The notes under the pieces are model-generated. The model ran no database searches. It saw only the letters and a program-made list of their open reading frames with translations, and was not told the DNA's origin. Of a stretch of DNA of 64,000 nt, positions 17,520 through 24,752 are shown piece after piece. This DNA comes from Mycobacterium palustre (GTDB lineage: Bacteria; Actinomycetota; Actinomycetes; Mycobacteriales; Mycobacteriaceae), in NCBI RefSeq assembly GCF_002101785.1, contig NZ_LQPJ01000136.1, positions 124,001 to 188,000 of the forward strand, given 5' to 3'. Positions within the stretch are counted from its first letter, which is position 1. Every line of letters starts with the position of its first letter. Position numbers and translations under genes: made by a program.

Positions 17520-19131
17520 GCCGAGCGCAGCCATGGACACGGCATGCGCGGCCGACGCCTACCGGCGCGGGTTGTGGGTCCCCACCACGCTGGCCGACGC
17601 GCTGCGCTCGGCCGCGAAGGACTCACCGCGGCGAATCGTGTTGGTGGACAAGGAAACTCGGCTGGACTGCGCCACGCTCGATGCCCAGGCCACCGGGCTG
17701 GCGAACGCCCTGCTGGCGCGCATGCCCACCGGCAGCGTCGTGTCGTTCATGCTGCCGAACTGGCACGAGGCCGCCGTCATCTACCTCGCTGCGACGCTGG
17801 CCGGGATGGTGGTGAACCCGATCCTGCCGTCGCTGCGCGACCACGACCTGCGCTTCATCCTCGACGACGCCGAGACCGCGGCCATCTTCATCCCGCATCG
17901 GTTCGGCGGCCACGACTACGCGGCGATGCTCGACCGGGTGACCGCCGCGGTGCGCCGCGCCCCCGAAGTGGTGGTGGTGCGCGGCGAGGCCGGCGCACAC
18001 ACGCCGTACCCCGCGCTGCTAGAAGATCGGCCGCGGCCCACGAAGCTGCCCGCACTGGACCCCGACGCGGTGCGGATGGTGCTGTACACGTCGGGCACCA
18101 CCGGCCGGCCGAAAGGCGTGCTGCACAGCCACAATTCGCTGCACGCCCTGATCTGCCAGGTCCGCGACCAGTGGAACGTCGAGCCGGGCGACACCTTCCT
18201 GGTTCCCTCGCCCATCGCCCACATCGGCGGGTCGATCTACGCGTTCGAATGCCCACTGCTGCTGGGCACCACCGCGATCCTCATGGACCGGTGGGATCCG
18301 TCGACGGCGGTGGCTTTGATGAACACCGAACGGTGCACCCACATGGCCGGGGCGACACCGTTTCTGCAACAACTGCTGGCCGCGGCCGAACGCGCCGGCA
18401 GTCGCCTGCCCGACCTGAAGGTCTTCATCTGCGGCGGGGCCTCGGTGGCGCCGTCGCTGATCCGGCGCGCCGCCGGGTATTTCGACCGGGCGATCGTCAC
18501 CCGCGTGTACGGCTGCACGGAGGTGCCCGTCGCCACGGTCGGCGCACCCCAGCCGGACGAAGCCGACGCCGCCGCCTGCACCGACGGACGGCCCGCGATC
18601 GCCGAGATCAAGCTCGTCGCCCACCCGGCCGCCCCCGACGGCGACGGCGAGATCTGCGTCCGCGGCCCGCAGATGCTGCTGGGCTATCGACACTTCGGCG
18701 ACGACGCCGATTCCTTCGACGCCGACGGGTTCTTCCGCACCGGGGATCTTGGGCGCTGGGTCCAATACCCCCAGGACCGGTACCTCGTCGTGACCGGCCG
18801 GGCCAAGGACGTCATCATCCGCAACGGCGAGAACATCTCCGCCAAGGAAGTCGAGGACCTGCTGGCCGACCACCCCGGCGTCGCCGAAATCGCGGTCGTC
18901 GGGCTGCCCGACGACCGCACCGGAGAGCGGGCGTGTGCGGTGATCGTGCCCGCGGGCGGGCCGGACGTACCAGCGCCCGACGTCGCCAGCCTGCTGGCGC
19001 TGCTGGAAAGCAAGGGCGTCGCGAAATTCAAGGCGCCCGAACAGGTGGTGCTCTGGGATGCCCTGCCCAAGAACGACGCGGGCAAGATCCTCAAACATCG
19101 GATCAGAGCGGTTTTGACAGAGGATGGCTGA
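17512..19131 (+). CDS. AMP-forming acyl-CoA synthetase
   Basis: A 539-residue member of the ANL superfamily. The AMP-binding P-loop is LYTSGTTGRPKGVLHSH; YGCTE follows, then the hinge region in TGRAKDVIIRNGENISAKEVED and the catalytic lysine in KNDAGKILKH. It activates a carboxylic acid with ATP and CoA; the pattern is close to cyclohexanecarboxylate/medium-chain ligases, but the substrate is not set. The ATG at 17512 overlaps the GntR gene; an ATG at 17533 is an equally possible start. It gives the pathway an ATP-dependent entry into CoA thioesters, next to the CoA-transferase across the promoter. Confidence 0.9.
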   Translation: MNRPSAAMDTACAADAYRRGLWVPTTLADALRSAAKDSPRRIVLVDKETRLDCATLDAQATGLANALLARMPTGSVVSFMLPNWHEAAVIYLAATLAGMVVNPILPSLRDHDLRFILDDAETAAIFIPHRFGGHDYAAMLDRVTAAVRRAPEVVVVRGEAGAHTPYPALLEDRPRPTKLPALDPDAVRMVLYTSGTTGRPKGVLHSHNSLHALICQVRDQWNVEPGDTFLVPSPIAHIGGSIYAFECPLLLGTTAILMDRWDPSTAVALMNTERCTHMAGATPFLQQLLAAAERAGSRLPDLKVFICGGASVAPSLIRRAAGYFDRAIVTRVYGCTEVPVATVGAPQPDEADAAACTDGRPAIAEIKLVAHPAAPDGDGEICVRGPQMLLGYRHFGDDADSFDADGFFRTGDLGRWVQYPQDRYLVVTGRAKDVIIRNGENISAKEVEDLLADHPGVAEIAVVGLPDDRTGERACAVIVPAGGPDVPAPDVASLLALLESKGVAKFKAPEQVVLWDALPKNDAGKILKHRIRAVLTEDG

Positions 19132-19918
19132 CATGCAGGTCGCAATCGTCACGGGCGCAAGCAGCGGCATCGGCCTGGGATGCGCAAAGAAACTCGCCGC
19201 GGCGGGCATGGCCGTTTTGGGCGCCGCCCGCGACGAGGACCGGCTGGCCGAGCTGCAACGCCTTATCGACGACCCCGAGCGGGTGGCGACGGTGGCCGTC
19301 GACCTGACCGATGACGATGCGCCGCGACGCATCGTGGACCGCGCCGTAAACCGCTGGGGCCGCGTCGATTTCCTGGTCAACAACGCCGGCGTCGGCAACC
19401 CCAAGCCGCTGCACGAAACGGACGACGAAACGCTGGACTACTTTCTGGGTTTGATGCTGCGGGCGCCGTTTCGGCTCGCGCGCGAGGCGCTGCCGCACAT
19501 GCGGCCCGGCTCGGCGATCATCAACATCACGTCGACGTTCGCCGTCGTCGGCGGGCTGCGCGGCGGCGCCTACTCCGCGGCCAAGGGCGGGCTGAGCGCG
19601 CTGACCACCCACATCGCCTGCCAATACGGCGCCTCGGGCATCCGCTGCAACGCCGTCGCGCCCGGCGTCACGGTAACCCCGATGGTCGAAAAGCGCTTGG
19701 AGGACGAGCGGTTCCGCAAGATCAACACCGAGCTGACGCCGCACCAGCGGCTGGGCACCGTCGACGACGTCGCGAGCACCGTCGCGTTCCTGTGCTCGCC
19801 GGGCGCCAGTTTCATCAACGGGCAGACGATCGTGGTCGACGGCGGCTGGAGCTCGACCAGGTACATGTCGGACTTCGCGCTGACGTCGCAGTGGATCGCG
19901 CGGGGCGCGGATCGTTGA
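19124..19918 (+). CDS. Short-chain dehydrogenase/reductase
   Basis: A 264-residue classical SDR with AIVTGASSGIGLGCAKKLAAAG, NNAG, the serine in NITSTFA, Y/K in YSAAKGG, and the C-terminal NGQTIVVDGGWSSTRYM. It overlaps the CoA ligase by 8 bases, so it closes the plus-strand operon SMP-30-GntR-ligase-SDR. It is the third SDR of the locus, so several hydroxyl/keto steps are expected. The stop at 19918 lies 6 bases from the end of the convergent permease gene, with no room for a separate terminator. Confidence 0.9.
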   Translation: MADMQVAIVTGASSGIGLGCAKKLAAAGMAVLGAARDEDRLAELQRLIDDPERVATVAVDLTDDDAPRRIVDRAVNRWGRVDFLVNNAGVGNPKPLHETDDETLDYFLGLMLRAPFRLAREALPHMRPGSAIINITSTFAVVGGLRGGAYSAAKGGLSALTTHIACQYGASGIRCNAVAPGVTVTPMVEKRLEDERFRKINTELTPHQRLGTVDDVASTVAFLCSPGASFINGQTIVVDGGWSSTRYMSDFALTSQWIARGADR

Positions 19919-19924
19919 TGCGCG

Positions 19925-21361
19925 TTACCCCCGCCGCGTTCCCGCGCGCGACGCTTGACGGGGTGCGGATGGTATTGGCTCCGCTGCGGCCGAATTGCGC
20001 GCCGGGGCATTCAGGAAATAGTACGTCAGTCCTGAAACCACAAGTCCGACAACGAATGACAAGTCTGCGCCACCGAGCGCTCTGGTAACAGGGCCTTGGT
20101 AGAAGCTCAGGGAGAAGAACGGGACCATGGCCGCGAAACCGGCGAAGTAGGCGATCAGGCCCCGCGACGCCCACTGCCCGTAACGGCCCGCGGGATCCAG
20201 GATGTCCGAGATGCTGTAGTGGCCGCGGCGCACGACGTAGAAGTCCATCAGGTTCACCGCCGTCCATGGCACCAGGCAGTACACCATCACGTTGATGAAT
20301 TGGGTGAAGGCGTCGAGGTAGTCAGCCGGCATCAAGACGGCCAGGGCGAGAGCCGCCGCGCCCACGATGAGGACGCCGATGATGCGCAAGCGCTTACCGG
20401 GTTGCACATGGCGGATCCCGTCGACAATCGTGGCGCCGGTGAGCATGGCCCCGTACGCATTGACCGCACTGGTGCCGATCAGCGGGGGCAGGGTGAGCAG
20501 AGCGCACACGGCACCGAATCCGGCGAACCATTCGTTGCCGGTACTGTGAATAGCCGCGATCGGGTCCGCGTTCGGTATGTACGAGCTCAGCAGAGCGCCA
20601 AGGCAACCCAGCCACGCCGCGCCGGCCGTACCGCCGACAAACGTCCATCCGATGAGACCGCGGTCGGAAATGCTCTGGGGCAGGTATCTCGAGTAGTCCG
20701 AGACATAGATCGCGTAACTGATCTGGTAACCGCCGGCGGCGGCGAACTGGGCGAGAAACGCGGTGAACGTGAAGTTCCCATGCGCTTGGCCGGTGTGCGG
20801 CAGGTGAATGCTGGCAACGATGGTGAAGACGGTGAACACCGCGAAAATCACATAGCTTGACCACCTTTGCACCGTGTGCAGCAAGTCGTGGCCCACGATG
20901 GCGATCACGGTCGAGAGCACCGCACACACCACGTACCAGACCGTGTGTCCCGGGGCGACTACCGCGATCGCCTCCCCGGCGAGAATGAACTGAAAAACGT
21001 TGTAGCCGATGTAGATGAGCAGCGCCACGAGCATTGGGAAGATGGCTCCCCGAGCGCCGAATTGTGCGCGCGACTGGATCATCTGCGGCAGCCCCAGCCG
21101 GGGACCCTGGTTGGCGTGCAACGCCATGAAGGTGGTGCCGAACGCCATGCCGGTGACGACGGCCAACAGCGTCCAGCCCAGGCTCAGTCCTAAGCCGGGC
21201 CCGATGAAACCGATGAGCATGGAGGGCAGGATGAAGCCCCCGTTGAACCAGAAGGGGCCCTGGTGCCAAGCGCGTCCGTGGCGCTCGTCGAGAGGGACCC
21301 AATCGATGGATCGGGTCTCGATGCCGACGATGGCATCTGCGCGCACGGGCTCAGAGCTCAT
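19925..21361 (-). CDS. NCS1-family permease (purine/cytosine-permease-like)
   Basis: A 478-residue protein with about twelve hydrophobic helices. The N-terminal part (GPFWFNGGFILPSMLIGF, GPRLGLPQMIQSRAQFG) matches the nucleobase-cation-symport-1 family, whose members bring in nucleobases, hydantoins, allantoin or pyridine-type vitamins with Na+ or H+. The start ATG at 21361 (MSSEP) lies inside the end of the upstream flavoprotein gene, an 11-base overlap; a longer frame to 21397 is unlikely. It is therefore co-expressed with the hydroxylase and probably imports its substrate. Confidence 0.88.
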   Translation of the reverse strand: MSSEPVRADAIVGIETRSIDWVPLDERHGRAWHQGPFWFNGGFILPSMLIGFIGPGLGLSLGWTLLAVVTGMAFGTTFMALHANQGPRLGLPQMIQSRAQFGARGAIFPMLVALLIYIGYNVFQFILAGEAIAVVAPGHTVWYVVCAVLSTVIAIVGHDLLHTVQRWSSYVIFAVFTVFTIVASIHLPHTGQAHGNFTFTAFLAQFAAAGGYQISYAIYVSDYSRYLPQSISDRGLIGWTFVGGTAGAAWLGCLGALLSSYIPNADPIAAIHSTGNEWFAGFGAVCALLTLPPLIGTSAVNAYGAMLTGATIVDGIRHVQPGKRLRIIGVLIVGAAALALAVLMPADYLDAFTQFINVMVYCLVPWTAVNLMDFYVVRRGHYSISDILDPAGRYGQWASRGLIAYFAGFAAMVPFFSLSFYQGPVTRALGGADLSFVVGLVVSGLTYYFLNAPARNSAAAEPIPSAPRQASRAGTRRG

Positions 21362-22541
21362 GGCATTGCACCTCAACTTCCTGTCCGGAAAGTGCATCGA
21401 GCCGGGGCCCGGTGTCGAGCGCAGGAAAGTAGCCAGCCGCGAACTGAATTCGACGCTGAACGGGCCTGGCCTTGCCCAGCGACCAGATCAGCGCCGACCG
21501 AAGGTCCAACAGTCGGTCGGGCCATTGCGTACCGACCCTGCCGTAGAGTCGCGAGTAACGCTGCACCCGCGCGGTCACCGGTCGCTCCACGCGCTCCCAC
21601 AGCGCGAGAGCGTCGTCGGGTTCGTAACGATCCAGCGCCTGTGCGAGTGCGACGCTGTTGACCATCGCCATGCACGCCGCCTGCCCGATGTTCGGTGACA
21701 TCGCGTGTGCCGCATCGCCGATGATCACCGCGCGCCCCTTCCGCCAGCCGGTCGTCGTCACGTCGTAGAACGCGGCCCACCGGCCCTCGGGCACGTCGGG
21801 GATCCGCTCGAGCTGAGATCGAAAGTGGGGGAAGGACCGAATCCAGGTCTCGCGATTGAATGGCTGTTGTTCGGTGCAGGCGGTGTCGCGTTCGGGGCCG
21901 CACAGGAAGACGTAGGTCCACTCCGGAGACGAAGGCACCACACCGATGCGCCGAGCTCCGTTCCATTGCTCCATGACCACGTTGACGGGATCTTCGGGCG
22001 TACGGGGAATCAGGTGCCGCCCGCACCCGTCCCCCAGGTTCACGATCTTCCGGGTGAGGCCCAGGCTCTCGCGGACGCGGGAGTGCACACCGTCGGCCCC
22101 GATCACCACGTCGGCGGGCAGCAGCGTTCCGTCGGTCAGCTCGAGGGCACCGAACGGATGTGCCCCCGCCACTGGCGAATTCGTCTCGATGTGCGCGCCG
22201 GCGCGGCGAGCGGCGTTTACCAGGGCCGCGTGGAGGGCTCGCCGCGGAATGGTGATCAGTCGACCGTGTCGCAACCATTCCCGCTGTAACAACCGGTGCC
22301 GATGATCGCGCAGTTCGGGACTGCTGATGCGTTCGCCACCGCTGAGGACTTCGTCGTAGGCGCCCACCGCTTCGAGGGCTCGAAGTGCGTTCTCCCAGAG
22401 GTAGATGCCCGCCCCGATCTCGCGTAGCTCCCGACCCCGCTCGTGCACGCGAACCGACCACCCCCGACTGGCCAATGCGGCGGCTGCGGTCAAACCGGCA
22501 AGGCCGGCACCGGCGATCTCGACATGACCTTTGGCTGGCAT
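21351..22541 (-). CDS. FAD-dependent aromatic hydroxylase (class A flavoprotein monooxygenase)
   Basis: A 396-residue group A monooxygenase. The FAD motif is EIAGAGLAGLTAAAALASRG, the DG motif VVIGADGVHSRVR, and the GD motif VIIGDAAHAMSPNIGQAA. The closest-looking families are salicylate 1-hydroxylase and 6-hydroxynicotinate 3-monooxygenase; both hydroxylate a phenol-like ring using NAD(P)H. The ATG at 22541 is preceded by GGGAGG. It forms an operon with the NCS1 permease and diverges from the XRE-cupin regulator across a promoter with a perfect inverted repeat. In this setting an N-heterocyclic acid or hydroxypyridine is a plausible substrate. Confidence 0.88.
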   Translation of the reverse strand: MPAKGHVEIAGAGLAGLTAAAALASRGWSVRVHERGRELREIGAGIYLWENALRALEAVGAYDEVLSGGERISSPELRDHRHRLLQREWLRHGRLITIPRRALHAALVNAARRAGAHIETNSPVAGAHPFGALELTDGTLLPADVVIGADGVHSRVRESLGLTRKIVNLGDGCGRHLIPRTPEDPVNVVMEQWNGARRIGVVPSSPEWTYVFLCGPERDTACTEQQPFNRETWIRSFPHFRSQLERIPDVPEGRWAAFYDVTTTGWRKGRAVIIGDAAHAMSPNIGQAACMAMVNSVALAQALDRYEPDDALALWERVERPVTARVQRYSRLYGRVGTQWPDRLLDLRSALIWSLGKARPVQRRIQFAAGYFPALDTGPRLDALSGQEVEVQCHEL

Positions 22542-22579
22542 TAGACCTCCCGGAGTTGTAGCCACTGTAGGTACAGAAA

Positions 22580-22596
22580 CTGAAGTGATACTTCAG
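22580..22596. promoter_or_regulatory. Perfect inverted repeat, proposed XRE-cupin operator
   Basis: CTGAAGT and ACTTCAG are exact inverted arms around the 3-base spacer GAT. The repeat is centred in the 138-base gap between the divergent hydroxylase/permease operon and the XRE-cupin gene, 39 bases from the hydroxylase start. Small XRE-cupin regulators commonly bind such 15-17-bp sites next to their own gene. Control of both directions is inferred. Confidence 0.6.
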
Positions 22597-22679
22597 CATG
22601 GAGAAATGTAGGCCATGATGGCGGTCGGGGCAACTCGTGGAGGGAGCGGGCTATAGGTTGTGATGCGGAGGTCGTCGTC

Positions 22680-23252
22680 ATGGTCGAACAAGCGCGCCCT
22701 GCGCAGCCGGGCGGTATGGGTGGGCGGATCAAGCAATTGCGCCGGCGCCGCAATGTCACGCTGCGTGAGCTCGCGGCCGCGGCCGGAGTGTCGGAAAGCT
22801 TTGTCTCGCAAGTCGAAAGAGGTGTGGCCAACCCTTCGATGGCGACTTTGAGTCGTATCGCCGAAGCGTTGAACACAAGCCTGTCGTCGTTGTTTGTGGG
22901 AGTGGAATCCACCGGCGGCGTCGTACGCGCCGGAGCACGCAAACGCATGGCTCATCCAGCGGGTACGGTCGAGGACTATCTGCTCACACCGGAGAGCGCC
23001 AAGACGATGCAGATCATCTACTCCGTCGTCGCCGAAGGAGAAGGATCGGGAAGCGAACCTTACGCGCACGGCGCCGAGGAAGAATGCGTGGTCGTCATCA
23101 GCGGACAGCTCGAAGTCGGCGTCGATGACCAGCTGCACCTGCTTCATACTGGCGACGCGCTGACCTTCGATCCCAAATCACCGCACTCCTACCGCAATCC
23201 GGGCCCGGGCACCACGACCTCCCTGTGGGTGACCGCGCCGCCCGTGTACTGA
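22680..23252 (+). CDS. XRE-family transcriptional regulator with cupin sensor domain
   Basis: A 190-residue regulator. Residues about 15-72 form a helix-turn-helix (IKQLRRRRNVTLRELAAAAGVSESFVSQVERGVANPS), and a C-terminal cupin (HGAEEECVVVISGQLEVG, LTFDPKSPHSYRNPG) probably senses a small ligand. It diverges from the hydroxylase-permease operon with the repeat at 22580-22596 between them. The expected role is ligand-responsive control of that operon and of itself. Confidence 0.9.
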   Translation: MVEQARPAQPGGMGGRIKQLRRRRNVTLRELAAAAGVSESFVSQVERGVANPSMATLSRIAEALNTSLSSLFVGVESTGGVVRAGARKRMAHPAGTVEDYLLTPESAKTMQIIYSVVAEGEGSGSEPYAHGAEEECVVVISGQLEVGVDDQLHLLHTGDALTFDPKSPHSYRNPGPGTTTSLWVTAPPVY

Positions 23253-23260
23253 GCGGACCC

Positions 23261-23284
23261 CCGGTCGGGCCCCGGCCCGATCGG
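23261..23284. terminator. Strong hairpin between convergent genes
   Basis: The left arm CCGGTCGGGC (23261-23270) and right arm GCCCGATCGG (23275-23284) pair over 10 bases with one G-U pair and a 4-base CCCG loop. It lies 8 bases after the XRE stop and 55 bases before the end of the convergent flavin reductase remnant. No T-run follows, which is usual for mycobacterial hairpin terminators. It could act in both directions. Confidence 0.6.
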
Positions 23285-23338
23285 CATGCCAGCGACCAAC
23301 GCCTACCTCCTCCTTGAATCATGAAACTGGCGGCGGGT

Positions 23339-23827
23339 TTACGCGCCGAGCCGGCGAAGAGCGCTCCGATGGAACACGATGGGCGCCACGTCGGCGTCCA
23401 CCGTTACCTCGTTGACCCGCAGCACCACGATGGTGTGATCGCCGGCCGGAATCAGCTGCTCGATCGGGCTTTCCAGCCAGAGGGCGGTGCCCTCGATGAA
23501 CACCGCACCCGTGGAGCGGGAAACCGTCTGCAATCTGGCGAACCGGTCGCCGGTCTTGGCGGCCAGCTTGCGCGCGGCCTCGTCGTGGGCCTCGCCGAGC
23601 ACGCTGATGCCCAGCATCGGCAGGTCCTTGAGCTTGGGTCATGTCGTCGAAGTGTTCTGCACGCAGAACGACACCGGCGGCGGGTCCAGCGAGACGGGGA
23701 CAAAGGTACTTGCCGCCAGACCTTCCCGGGTTCCTTTCACCTCGGCGGCGATGGCTACCACTTTGGACGGGAAATGACCGAAGGCCTCACGCAGTGACGA
23801 CGCTGTCAGCTTGTTGTGCACGGCCAC
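23339..23827 (-). pseudogene. Flavin reductase (RutF/HpaC/PyrE-like) interrupted by an in-frame stop
   Basis: Read through, this is a flavin reductase-like domain of about 162 codons: the start has LREAFGHFPSKVVAIAAEV, LAASTFVPVSLDPPPVSFCVQNTSTT, then a TGA at 23641-23639, then PKLKDLPMLGISVLGEAHDEAARKLA and GDHTIVVLRVNEV. The TGA stands where the family has tryptophan (TTWPKL), and both parts are in one frame, so a single TGG to TGA change explains it. The enzyme would reduce FMN with NADH to feed a monooxygenase, most likely the luciferase-like protein at 27331. The stop cuts before most of the flavin site. A sequencing error or stop readthrough cannot be excluded. Confidence 0.85.
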
Positions 23828-23961
23828 CCCTTATCCGCTTCCTAGGCGTTTTGCCGAATATTGCTGCGCCGCGGCCACATCCGGACGAGCCGCAATCTGC
23901 TCTTCCGGGCGTTGCGGCCGCACCCGTGCTCTTGCACGTAGTGCCAGCGGTCGGTGTCGGG

Positions 23962-24576
23962 TCATGGCAGTACTCGCAACACCGGCAGGCGGTGCGCACC
24001 CGCGAAAGCCTCCGCCGCCCCGTCGACCAGATCTCCTTCGTCGTTGGTCAACCTGCAGACGACCGCAACCGGGGCGAGGCCGCTGTCGCGGACCAGGTCG
24101 CAGGCCAGTTCCCAGATTCTGTCGCGTTCGGCGAAACCCCCGTCGGCGCACCGAATGGGCAGAATGTGACCGGGACGGACGAGGTCGTGCGCCGCGCTGC
24201 GCGGGTCGGCCAGCACCCGGACCGTGCGGGCTCGATCGGATGCGGATATCCCGGTGCCGATGCCGGTGGCCGCATCGACGGCGACGGTGTAGCTCAATCC
24301 GCTGTCCTCGGCCGGCAGCACCGACTGGTCTGGGATGCGCAACTCGTCGAGCCGGGCGCTGGGCATGGCGACGTGGATGAGCCCCGCCGAATGCCGGGTC
24401 GCGAAGTGCAATTGAGCCGTGGTCGCGGTGGCAGCAGGGAAGGCCAGGACGGCCCCCAGTCGGTCGACAAGCAGGCCCGCCCCGCCGCGTGCGAATGCGT
24501 CGCGAAGGTGGTCGGCGGCGCGAGTGTGCTCCTGGCGACGCCGTCCAAGCGCTGCGGTGGCGAGGGCGCTCTTCAT
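23962..24576 (-). CDS. RibB-like (3,4-dihydroxy-2-butanone-4-phosphate synthase fold) protein, probably altered active site
   Basis: A 204-residue protein resembling DHBP synthase: GTGISASDRARTVRVL, VRPGHILPIR and CRLTNDEGD are recognisable family landmarks. The N-terminal catalytic motif, normally an acidic DDEDRENEGD-type run that binds magnesium, is missing (residues GAGLLVDRLGAVLAF stand there). The usual GHTE histidine after RPGH is replaced (GGFAERDRI), and the CELTN glutamate is arginine. Normal riboflavin-precursor synthesis is therefore doubtful. It lies next to the flavin reductase remnant and diverges from the aldehyde dehydrogenase, so a role linked to flavin supply or a ring-cleavage product is possible. 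Confidence 0.75.
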   Translation of the reverse strand: MKSALATAALGRRRQEHTRAADHLRDAFARGGAGLLVDRLGAVLAFPAATATTAQLHFATRHSAGLIHVAMPSARLDELRIPDQSVLPAEDSGLSYTVAVDAATGIGTGISASDRARTVRVLADPRSAAHDLVRPGHILPIRCADGGFAERDRIWELACDLVRDSGLAPVAVVCRLTNDEGDLVDGAAEAFAGAHRLPVLRVLP

Positions 24577-24600
24577 GGGCTCGATCCCCTTCCTGGCGAG

Positions 24601-24637
24601 TTACGCGGACTGCACCGAAATTGTTAATTCCGCGTAA
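24601..24637. promoter_or_regulatory. Inverted repeat in the ribB-like/ALDH divergent promoter
   Basis: TTACGCGG (24601-24608) and CCGCGTAA (24630-24637) are exact inverted copies separated by 21 bases. They lie immediately upstream of the ribB-like start. The wide spacing fits a dimeric regulator touching two major grooves, or two half-sites. The Lrp-type regulator encoded at 26219-27247 is a candidate binder. Confidence 0.45.
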
Positions 24638-24695
24638 TGCGGTCATCTAAGCCGCAGATTTTGCGATATACAGTATTGACGAGCCGATTTATCAC

Positions 24696-24708
24696 GCATA
24701 GTGTATGC
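24696..24708. promoter_or_regulatory. Short palindrome upstream of the aldehyde dehydrogenase
   Basis: GCATA and TATGC flank the spacer GTG, giving a 13-base symmetric site 45 bases before the ALDH start. The surrounding bases are markedly AT-rich for this genome (GATATACAGTATT upstream), as expected of a promoter. It could be an operator or a chance match. Confidence 0.35.
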
Positions 24709-24752
24709 CACGCCGCAGGGCTTGTCGCCTACTCCACAAGGGAGCATCCGTT

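Noticed and set aside
23639..23641. Selenocysteine at the TGA of the flavin reductase
   Set aside because: The family has tryptophan at this place, no SECIS-like structure is apparent, and mycobacteria are not known to use it in this family.
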